From positions 2,470,001 to 2,534,000 of the forward strand of contig NC_014387.1 in assembly GCF_000145035.1 (NCBI RefSeq): DNA of 64,000 nt, written 5' to 3'. Below are positions 57,674 to 64,000 of the stretch, piece by piece (position 1 is the stretch's first letter; every line of letters begins with the position of its first letter). The notes under the pieces are model-generated. The model saw only the letters and a list, made by a program, of their open reading frames with translations, made no database searches and was not told where the DNA came from. A program made the position numbers and the translations under genes. Origin of the DNA: Butyrivibrio proteoclasticus B316. GTDB taxonomy: Bacteria; Bacillota; Clostridia; Lachnospirales; Lachnospiraceae.

Positions 57674-58261
57674 TCACATAAACAAGCTCAGCTGCTCATA
57701 ATCGCTGCTTCTTAAAAGTTCAGGCATAGGTTCTTTTATCATTTCCATAGCAGCCTGGCTATCTTTAATATAATCTGCAATATTGCTTTTCTCTATCATT
57801 ACCGGCATTCTGTCATGGACAGGCTCCATTGATTTATTAGCCTTAGTAGTCAATATCACAAAAGAATCTCTGTTCTCGCTAAGATCATAGAATCCGGCAA
57901 GATATATAGGTTTAGCATCATCTCGTTTAAATATGAATTTTGTCTTTTCTTTATCCCATTCATAGAAGCCTGTGGCAGGGAGTATACATCTTCTCTTACT
58001 TATGCTGTCTGAAAACATGGCCTTCTCCATTACAGACTCAGCTCTGGCATTTATGATAAGCTTTCTGTCTTTGGACATGATCCCCCAAAACAGCTCAGAT
58101 ATAGATACCCCCTTGCTGGCATTTCTGTTCCAAATGATCCCAGGAGTAACCATACCAGGAGTAATATCTCCGGCGCTGGTTTTTTTAAGGCCATGCCCAA
58201 GACCTAAGTCGTCTTCTACTTCATGTGTAGTTTTATCAGAAAAAAAATATCTTCCGCACAA
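57674..58261 (-). CDS. SOS response-associated peptidase (SRAP/YedK family)
   Basis: SRAP-domain protein of 195 residues that covalently caps abasic sites in single-stranded DNA. The catalytic Cys2 is exposed after Met removal (MCGRYFF). Further active-site residues lie in INARAESV (Asn near 75), LPATGFYEW (Glu near 105) and PVHDRMPVM (His near 160). All key motifs are present and the length is close to the family norm. It stands alone. Confidence 0.95.
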   Translation of the reverse strand: MCGRYFFSDKTTHEVEDDLGLGHGLKKTSAGDITPGMVTPGIIWNRNASKGVSISELFWGIMSKDRKLIINARAESVMEKAMFSDSISKRRCILPATGFYEWDKEKTKFIFKRDDAKPIYLAGFYDLSENRDSFVILTTKANKSMEPVHDRMPVMIEKSNIADYIKDSQAAMEMIKEPMPELLRSSDYEQLSLFM

Positions 58262-58320
58262 ATTATTTACCCTCTTTATATACTATATAGGAACTTCTGA
58301 GAAATATCCTCGAATTGAAT

Positions 58321-58351
58321 AAAAAAGATCATTCCCAAAAAGAGAATGATC
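58321..58351 (-). terminator. Terminator after the 70-residue gene
   Basis: GATCATTC (58327-58334) pairs with GAATGATC (58344-58351) around a 9-base loop; on the minus strand TTTTTT follows. Confidence 0.85.
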
Positions 58352-58377
58352 CGTAGAAATCAATTTGTGTTACCTCA

Positions 58378-58590
58378 TCAATTGCCCATAGAAGCTATAA
58401 GCGCATCAATCTCAGCCTGTGACAGCATCTTGCCCGGATCTGATGCAGCGGGAGCTGCTGCCGGTGCGCCTGAAGCTGCAGGCTGAACCTGTGAAGGAGA
58501 GAAACCACCGCCTCCACCTGCCTGTGAAGATTTACCCATTATACTGGCAAGCAATGCCTGCTGCTCAGCATTAAGTCCGTTTGCATCCAT
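58378..58590 (-). CDS. Small protein with two FliM/FliY-like EIDAL-type motifs
   Basis: 70 residues in three parts: N-terminal LNAEQQALLASIMGK (6-20), a Gly/Ala/Pro-rich linker (about 24-52) and C-terminal LSQAEIDALIASMGN (56-70). The C-terminal motif resembles the N-terminal peptide of FliM/FliY (LSQDEIDALL), which binds phosphorylated CheY, and the N-terminal block repeats the pattern. It is a real gene by its ribosome binding site and its own terminator. A role in binding CheY or a flagellar switch protein is inference. Confidence 0.65.
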   Translation of the reverse strand: MDANGLNAEQQALLASIMGKSSQAGGGGGFSPSQVQPAASGAPAAAPAASDPGKMLSQAEIDALIASMGN

Positions 58591-58856
58591 ACTTTGTACC
58601 TTCCTCTATAATATATATCGTAGTTTCAAGAAATAATCTTAAGTCACCAGGGCAAGATATGGGTTCTAATTAGCTTATGTATATTTTAATAACGTAGACA
58701 ATTTACGTCAAATAATGCCTTGTTTGACTATTCACTCCTTTTAATTCCCCATTTTATGGGCTATAGTATTATGTAGGACACTATTCTGTCACTAATAGTT
58801 TATGCAAATTTAATTATAATTCACAAAAACTAAATACTATATTTTGAGGAGGGAAT

Positions 58857-59294
58857 ATGACCAAGATAGTAAACCCTGAGCAGTATGCTCATTCAACAGA
58901 GGCCAAAGGTGAGTTATGTTACCAGGAGAGGAAAAGACTATTATTTCTCGGCCTTCCATGGACCTTTACCAAATACGAGATAAGAGAAAATATCCTTACG
59001 ATCATCAAAGGTTTCTTTACTGTAACAGAAGACGACTGTTATATGTACAAGATCAGCGACGTCGAGATTACCAGAACTCTTCTTCAGAGAATGGCAGGTC
59101 TTAGCACTATAACACTGTTCACTTCAGATGTAACCGACAAGACTATAGTTCTCAAGAACATCAAGCACGGCAGAGAGATCAAAGATTTCCTCTTCCAGGC
59201 TTCAGAATCTGCAAGACTTCGCCGCAGAACCGTCAACATGCAGAATATCGGCTTTGATGCTGACGATAACACAGATATTGATGATATGACCTGA
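58857..59294 (+). CDS. Bacterial PH-domain protein
   Basis: 145 residues, cytoplasmic. The region from about 20 to 110 reads as a bacterial pleckstrin-homology fold: KYEIRENILTIIKGFFTVTEDDCYMYKISDVEITRT followed by ITLFTSDVTDKTIVLKNIKHGREI (read in strands). The C-terminal tail is acidic. No membrane helix. The ribosome binding site GAGGAGGG is strong. Ligand and partner are unknown. Confidence 0.75.
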   Translation: MTKIVNPEQYAHSTEAKGELCYQERKRLLFLGLPWTFTKYEIRENILTIIKGFFTVTEDDCYMYKISDVEITRTLLQRMAGLSTITLFTSDVTDKTIVLKNIKHGREIKDFLFQASESARLRRRTVNMQNIGFDADDNTDIDDMT

Positions 59295-59323
59295 AATATT
59301 GGTTCAAACCACATAATCATAAA

Positions 59324-59357
59324 AATCCGCCACATAATCTGTAGCGGATTTCTTTTT
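59324..59357 (+). terminator. Terminator after the PH-domain gene
   Basis: AAATCCGC (59324-59331) pairs with GCGGATTT (59345-59352), followed by CTTTTT on the plus strand. The gene on the other strand ends at 59356, so it lies between converging genes. Confidence 0.8.
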
Positions 59358-59655
59358 AACAAGTTTTAATTGTAAGCTTCTGAGGTTTAACCTGTCTGGC
59401 TTCACCCTTTCTGCCTCTGCTGACTATGCTCTCGCCAAGATTGATCATCTGCGCATTGGAAGCCATTGCAGCAAGTATCTGTTTGACCGCATCCTCATAA
59501 TCATTAGGGTCCATTGGAATTACGTAGTCGTGATTGAGATGCTCTGTGGAAAGAATAGCTGCTCGATATCTTGTGTCATATCTGATACCGTAAAATGTAC
59601 TGATCTCAGTATTGAGTGTTCCATTACTATCAGCTGTCTGCATTGCTATATACAT
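59356..59655 (-). CDS. Hypothetical protein, 99 residues
   Basis: Soluble protein with FYGIRYDTRYRAAILSTEHL and a basic C terminus (RGRKGEARQVKPQKLTIKTC). No family recognised, no signal peptide. A GTGAGG ribosome binding site precedes the ATG. Base composition is like that of the neighbours. It stands alone, transcribed toward the PH-domain gene. Confidence 0.6.
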   Translation of the reverse strand: MYIAMQTADSNGTLNTEISTFYGIRYDTRYRAAILSTEHLNHDYVIPMDPNDYEDAVKQILAAMASNAQMINLGESIVSRGRKGEARQVKPQKLTIKTC

Positions 59656-59753
59656 AGAGAATACCTCACTTTCACTTTATCATAATTATCATTTATATAA
59701 TTATATATCGACTATATTTTCTCAATATTATGATAATACATAATGCAAACTAT

Positions 59754-60401
59754 TTAAAGCCCCTGATCCAGTAATTCCTTATATTCCTGATAAGTTATCC
59801 GCTCTCCGCCCATGCTTTCCAGATGATCTGTATGAAACTGGCAGTCTATAAAGACATATCCATTTTCTGCAAGTATCTGCGAAAGTCCTATTAATGCGAG
59901 CTTGGAGCCATTTTCCATATCTGAAAACATGCTCTCACCAAAAAAACATCTTCCAAGGCTCACGCCATATAAACCGCCTGCAAGTTCACCATCGATAAAG
60001 GCATCAACACTCAGAGCCAGATTATTGGCCGCAAGGTCTGCATAGGCATTCTCCATGTCCGTTGTGATCCAGGTGCCTTCCGCAAACTCACGCTTTATCC
60101 TGCATCTGTGCATGGTATCAGAAAAATCCCTGTTAACCTCAACCCGAATATCATGCTTTCTCATGAATTTCTTCATGGAATGTGATATATGAACGTTGCC
60201 TGGTCGTATGATATAGCGCTCCCTGGGACACCACCACATGATGGGCTGACCTTCGTTATACCAGGGAAATATACCGTTGGAGTAAGCCAGAACAAGCCTT
60301 TCTCTGGATAAATCTCCTCCTACAGCCAAAAGTCCGTCATCCTCAGCAAGCTGCGGAAGTGGAAAAGATATTTCGTTTTCATTAAGTGCAAATACTGGCA
60401 T
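59754..60401 (-). CDS. aat: Leucyl/phenylalanyl-tRNA-protein transferase
   Basis: Adds Leu or Phe from tRNA to the N terminus of proteins with basic ends, marking them for ClpS-ClpAP. Signature segments: GLLAVGGDLSRERLVLAYSNGIFPWY and MWWCPRERYII (read in parts), FIDGELAGGLYGVSLGRCFFGESMFS and DCQFHTDHLESMG. 215 residues, normal. It lies 14 bp downstream of clpA, so adaptor, unfoldase and tagging enzyme form one operon. Confidence 0.96.
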   Translation of the reverse strand: MPVFALNENEISFPLPQLAEDDGLLAVGGDLSRERLVLAYSNGIFPWYNEGQPIMWWCPRERYIIRPGNVHISHSMKKFMRKHDIRVEVNRDFSDTMHRCRIKREFAEGTWITTDMENAYADLAANNLALSVDAFIDGELAGGLYGVSLGRCFFGESMFSDMENGSKLALIGLSQILAENGYVFIDCQFHTDHLESMGGERITYQEYKELLDQGL

Positions 60402-60415
60402 ATTTTTATCTCGTA

Positions 60416-62641
60416 TTATTTCTTACTGGTTTCTATGACAAAGTCCTTATTTCTGGTCGTAAGCTTGATCTTTCCACCATTTTTAAGCTTGCCAAATAAA
60501 ATCTCATCAACAAATAATGGCTTAACATCATTTCTAATGACACGATCGATTTCTCTTGCCCCAAACTCCTGGCTGACACCTTTGGTCTTAAGAAGAGTTT
60601 TGGCCTTTTTATCAGCTGAAAGTGTGATCTTCTTGGCCTGTAGCTGTTCAGAAAGCTCTTTTAGCTTCTTTTCAACAACCATAGAGGCCATGTCATCGTC
60701 CATGCTGTTAAATACAACAATCTTGTTAAGTCTGTTCCTGAATTCAGGCTGGAAAGTATTCTTGACAGCTTCTGTGAGTACGCTCTCATCCATGCTCTCG
60801 CTGATAAAGCCTATTCCGCTCTTTCCAAGTCTGTTAGCGCCGGCGTTAGAAGTCATGATAACTACTACGTTTCTGAAATCTGCTTTTCTGCCCTGATTAT
60901 CAGTAAGAGTTGCATAATCCATTACCTGCAAAAGAACGTTATAAATGTCAGCGTGAGCTTTTTCTATCTCATCCAAAAGAAGTACACATGAAGGGTTCTT
61001 TCTGATGGCTTCTGTAAGGATTCCACCTTCTTCGTAGCCGACGTATCCTGCTGGAGATCCAATCAGCTTGGCAACAGCGTGCTTTTCACCATATTCACTC
61101 ATGTCAAATCTAATGAGTTTAACTCCAAGTTCATCTGCCAAAGTTCTTGCTATCTCTGTCTTGCCGACACCAGTAGGTCCTACAAACAATAGACTTGCAA
61201 GAGGCTTACCATCCTCGATAAGTCCCGCCTTGGAGAACTTAACTGCATTTACAACCTGGGATACAGCCTCGTCCTGACCAAATATTCTGGTCTTAATGCG
61301 CTCTTCAAGTGTTTCAAGTCCAGCTGCATCGTCAGTATCAACTGTCTCTATCGGAACTCTGCAAACGCCTGTAAGAATCTCATTTATAACTGTTTTATCT
61401 ACTGTCTGAGTCTTCTGAGAAAGGGGATGGAGTTTCCTATAGGAGCCAGCTTCATCGATAAGGTCAATTGCTTTGTCAGGAAGGTATCTTTCGTTAATAA
61501 ATTTGGCGCTCATATGGGCTGCATATTCCATCAGTCCCTTGGCATATTTAACCCCGTGATACTTCTCGTATTTGGCCTTTAAACCGTTTAAAATCTCAAC
61601 TGTTTCTTCCTCGGTAGGTTCTTTTATCTCTACGTTCTGAAAACGCCTTACAAGGCCTTTATTCTTCTCAAAATACTTCTTGTACTCTTCAAAGGTTGTT
61701 GCACCAATAAATCTGATATGACCGTCTGTAAGGTAAGGTTTAAGCATGTTTGAAGCGTCAAAAGAGCCTTCTCCTACTGCCCCGGCGCCAGCCAGATTAT
61801 GAATCTCATCTATGTATATTATTGGCTTTTCCTCTTTGCCAATCTCTGTTAAGACCTTTTTAAATCTCTTTTCAAAATCACCACGGTACTGAGTTCCAGC
61901 AAGCATTCCACCAAGATCAAGTGAAAAGACTTTGGCGCCCTTTATAGCATCAGGTACATCGCCGCTTTTAAGGCGCTGTACAAGGCCGTAGGTTATAGCC
62001 GTCTTACCAACGCCTGTTTCGCCGATATGAAGCGGATTATTCTTATCTTTTCTACAGAGTATCTGAATAGTTCTCTCCAGCTCTTTTTCCCTGCCAATAA
62101 GGGGATTAGCATCTGTTAATACATCGTTAAGGCACGGAGCATAAAGGCTAAGGCCAGCTTTATCCTCTTTGGTCTTAATACTGCCATCTATGTCCTCAGA
62201 AATAGCTTCTGCCGCATTTTCATCCTCGATTATGGCCATCTGCTGGAGTACATCCGCCTCTGTGATATCCTGCTGTTCCATGTAGTAAACAGCATAACTG
62301 TTCTCGAGATTCCAGATGGCGTGAACAAGGTGGCGGACATGAATCATATCACTTCCACTGCTATATGCACTCTGGCCCGCGAAATTCAGGACAAAATTAG
62401 TACCTGTAGACAATAAAATCTCCTTATTATCTATCTTATCCACGTACTCAGAAACATATTTCTGAAGGTTACTGCTCAGAATAGTAAGATTTCCTCCACA
62501 CTCCTCAAAAGCCTCTGCGAACACGTCATCATCCAGGATCATGAGAAGGATCATCTCAGGAGTCACATACTCATATTTGTATTTATTGGCATAAGCTATG
62601 GCATTCTGAAATACTAAAGATGCCTCTTTTGAAAGATCCAT
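60416..62641 (-). CDS. clpA: ATP-dependent Clp protease ATP-binding subunit ClpA
   Basis: AAA+ unfoldase of 741 residues with an N-domain (about 1-140, ClpS-binding), a first ATPase domain with HIGETGVGKTA (Walker A) and IIYIDEIHNLAGAG, and a second with FVGPTGVGKTEIA and VLLLDEIEKAH. The C-terminal part has the ClpP-docking region. Its start lies one base from the clpS stop. With ClpP (not in this window) it degrades N-degron proteins that ClpS delivers. Presence of clpA-clpS-aat together is notable for a Firmicute. Confidence 0.96.
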   Translation of the reverse strand: MDLSKEASLVFQNAIAYANKYKYEYVTPEMILLMILDDDVFAEAFEECGGNLTILSSNLQKYVSEYVDKIDNKEILLSTGTNFVLNFAGQSAYSSGSDMIHVRHLVHAIWNLENSYAVYYMEQQDITEADVLQQMAIIEDENAAEAISEDIDGSIKTKEDKAGLSLYAPCLNDVLTDANPLIGREKELERTIQILCRKDKNNPLHIGETGVGKTAITYGLVQRLKSGDVPDAIKGAKVFSLDLGGMLAGTQYRGDFEKRFKKVLTEIGKEEKPIIYIDEIHNLAGAGAVGEGSFDASNMLKPYLTDGHIRFIGATTFEEYKKYFEKNKGLVRRFQNVEIKEPTEEETVEILNGLKAKYEKYHGVKYAKGLMEYAAHMSAKFINERYLPDKAIDLIDEAGSYRKLHPLSQKTQTVDKTVINEILTGVCRVPIETVDTDDAAGLETLEERIKTRIFGQDEAVSQVVNAVKFSKAGLIEDGKPLASLLFVGPTGVGKTEIARTLADELGVKLIRFDMSEYGEKHAVAKLIGSPAGYVGYEEGGILTEAIRKNPSCVLLLDEIEKAHADIYNVLLQVMDYATLTDNQGRKADFRNVVVIMTSNAGANRLGKSGIGFISESMDESVLTEAVKNTFQPEFRNRLNKIVVFNSMDDDMASMVVEKKLKELSEQLQAKKITLSADKKAKTLLKTKGVSQEFGAREIDRVIRNDVKPLFVDEILFGKLKNGGKIKLTTRNKDFVIETSKK

Positions 62642-62642
62642 A

Positions 62643-62942
62643 TTAAGCCTCCTCTACTGTCATCCTGAAGGGAAATCCCTCTTTTTTGGCCCTTGCAAGA
62701 GCATTATTGACCCTTGTAACTGCAATGTCATAAGGGTACTTACCCACAACCGCCTGGCCGCTCTTATGAACCCCTAGCATGATTGCCTCTGCACTTACGG
62801 GATCCTTATGAAAAATATCCACAAGAATGCTCACCACAAAGTCCATTGTAGTGAAATCATCATTTAGCATTATCACATTGTATTGTCTGGGCTCTTTGAT
62901 CCTGCTGCCCGTTTTTTCTTTGGTCTGACTTCCTGTTGCCAT
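62643..62942 (-). CDS. clpS: ATP-dependent Clp protease adaptor ClpS
   Basis: 99-residue adaptor that binds N-degrons and passes them to ClpA. The core YNVIMLNDDFTTMDFVVSILVDIF and the loop AIMLGVHKSGQAVVGKYPYDIA (in blocks) are typical, with the Asp-Asp pair and His that hold the N-terminal residue. It is the first gene of clpS-clpA-aat. A TATAAT (62974..62969) 27 bp before the start could be its -10, without a good -35. Confidence 0.95.
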   Translation of the reverse strand: MATGSQTKEKTGSRIKEPRQYNVIMLNDDFTTMDFVVSILVDIFHKDPVSAEAIMLGVHKSGQAVVGKYPYDIAVTRVNNALARAKKEGFPFRMTVEEA

Positions 62943-62983
62943 AATGTATCCTCCATTCCACAGATATAATTATAGCAGAAAAT

Positions 62984-63007
62984 GGGGCAGGCCATGTGGC
63001 CTGCCCC
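62984..63007 (-). terminator. Terminator after the surface-protein gene
   Basis: A 10-bp perfect GC-rich stem (62984-62993 with 62998-63007) with an ATGT loop; on the minus strand ATTTTCTG follows. It sits right before the clpS promoter. Confidence 0.75.
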
Positions 63008-63042
63008 GTGTGGAAATTATTCAGTTTTATTTATATAAATCT

Positions 63043-64000
63043 TTACTGCTCCTCTTCTTTTCTTCTGAAGCTTGCGAGAAGTGCTGCCAATATTGCAGCT
63101 GCTGCGATGATTGCAAATACTCTAGGAATTGTATTTGTTGCATCCTCTGTCTTTGCTCGTCTTGCTCCGAGAACTGCTGCTCCATTCTGTCTTGTTGCTC
63201 CAAGAACTGCTGCGTCAACAACCGGTGCTACAGGTGCTGTTGGTGCCAGCGGTGTTGCTGCATCGACAATAGTTGTAGGAGTAGTTGGTGTAGCAGGTGT
63301 AGGATCTGTAGTAGTAGGAGTTCCGCCACCACCTGGTGTAGGATCGCCACCGCCGCCCGGTGTAGGATCGCCGCCACCACCTGGTGTAGGAGGCGTTACG
63401 TTCTGGTTAACTTTAAGATCACCTTCAACCTTAGTAATGTTGTAGTTCTTATCAAGGTCTGTTCCTGCTCCGGCTACGATTGTAAATGTATTCTTGCTGC
63501 TGCCAACCTCAATCTGCTGACCTGTGATGTTATATCCAACTGTATCGCCTGTTGCCCAGTCTCTGTCAGTTGTGATTATGCTGCTGGTAAGTGCTGTGCC
63601 GTCATAGGTCTTTTCCGCACTGCCTGATGTAACTACTATGTTTCTCTTAGTAATTTCAAGTGTGCCTTCATCAAGCTGAAGAGTGAACTGACCACTTACG
63701 TCGTTTCCAGCTGCATCTTTTACAACCATTGTTCCTACGATATGAAGAGGATATGTTCCAACTTCTCTTCCGCTTCCATCTACGCTAAGTCCTGATACAA
63801 AGTACTGAACTCCGTCGATTGTTACGCTCTTATCTGATGGTGTTCCATCATCAGCAGATGCCTTGATAGGACTTAAGATTCCGGATATGAACTCTACTAT
63901 ACGAGCTACAGTATTCTGGCCCTGGCTGACTTTCTTGCCGCCAGCTACGCCATAGTCAAATCCTGTGTATGTCTCGCCGGTGTATTCTTTTATTACATTG
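63043..64000 (-). CDS. Surface protein with MBG-type domain and C-terminal membrane anchor, 3' part (runs off window)
   Basis: The frame is open from 64000 to the stop. The visible part has a beta-rich region (about 95 residues) and an MBG-like repeat domain with ITKRNIVVTSGSAEKTYDGTAL. A linker with PTPGGGGD repeated three times and a Pro/Thr-rich stretch follow, then VLGATRQ, VLGARRAKTED and a hydrophobic helix ending in FRRKEEEQ. The end looks like a cell-surface anchor (helix plus basic tail) but has no LPxTG; the Arg-Arg-Ala segment before the helix is common in Lachnospiraceae surface proteins. Adhesin or matrix binding is a guess. Confidence 0.75.
   Translation of the reverse strand, partial: NVIKEYTGETYTGFDYGVAGGKKVSQGQNTVARIVEFISGILSPIKASADDGTPSDKSVTIDGVQYFVSGLSVDGSGREVGTYPLHIVGTMVVKDAAGNDVSGQFTLQLDEGTLEITKRNIVVTSGSAEKTYDGTALTSSIITTDRDWATGDTVGYNITGQQIEVGSSKNTFTIVAGAGTDLDKNYNITKVEGDLKVNQNVTPPTPGGGGDPTPGGGGDPTPGGGGTPTTTDPTPATPTTPTTIVDAATPLAPTAPVAPVVDAAVLGATRQNGAAVLGARRAKTEDATNTIPRVFAIIAAAAILAALLASFRRKEEEQ

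Noticed and set aside
62944..63627. 227-codon cysteine-rich plus-strand open frame
   Set aside because: Antisense image of the Ala/Gly/Thr-rich surface protein; the apparent Cys clusters come from reversed GCA/GCT codons.

Overview
The window reads as chromosomal DNA of a low-to-moderate GC Firmicute, most likely a Lachnospiraceae of the Butyrivibrio/Pseudobutyrivibrio type. That placement is an inference from the complete Rnf complex followed by a NusG-II protein and a Gx-type transporter, the ispH-S1 pair, a secreted GH53 galactanase with choline-binding-type repeats, ECF vitamin transporters and strong AGGAGG ribosome binding sites. No rRNA, tRNA, CRISPR array, transposase, integrase or reverse transcriptase was seen.

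Layout. 1-5.9 kb: rnfCDGEAB operon (minus strand) plus NusG-II and Gx transporter genes. 6-10.8 kb: RNase H-like nuclease, CheR, and a large FapA/DUF342 protein with an N-terminal repeat domain. 10.9-16.6 kb: operon TetR - RpiR - FAD oxidoreductase (5' frameshift) - cmk - ispH - S1. 16.7-20.1 kb: GH53 galactanase with a promoter carrying paired TGCGCAA boxes. 20.3-25.1 kb: glycerophosphodiesterase, alpha/beta hydrolase, SNF2 helicase. 25.1-30.1 kb: a very AT-rich island with one 1379-residue protein (phosphoribosyltransferase at the N end, nucleoside phosphorylase/MTAN-like domain at the C end), inserted in the middle of a palindromic repeat element. 30.3-35.4 kb: MgtC, shikimate kinase and glycolytic tpiA-pgk-gap. 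35.4-41.7 kb: PHP phosphatase, degenerate GGDEF protein, transglutaminase lipoprotein, a type II secretion/type IV pilus-like operon and CheY. 41.8-47.3 kb: two 640-bp palindromic repeats in opposite orientation around CoA biosynthesis (coaBC, coaX) and two ECF S components. 47.4-52 kb: FucO-type dehydrogenase and an ECF transporter (T, fused A, UPF0397-type S). 52-56.4 kb: heterodimeric ABC exporter under a MarR regulator with visible operators. 56.6-64 kb: GNAT, small proteins, SRAP, PH-domain protein, aat, clpA-clpS and the 3' part of a surface protein.

The most unusual content is the PRTase-PNP fusion gene and the repeat family it interrupts. The repeats (25100-25284 + 29841-30055; 41779-42427; 46681-47324) are long imperfect palindromes in which base stem, middle stem, small side hairpin and central hairpin all differ in sequence between copies while both arms within each copy still match. 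The insert lies exactly at the arm/loop boundary of the central hairpin in one copy. This suggests a structured DNA or RNA element used as an integration site for a conflict-type gene; that link is inference and can be tested by comparing related genomes.
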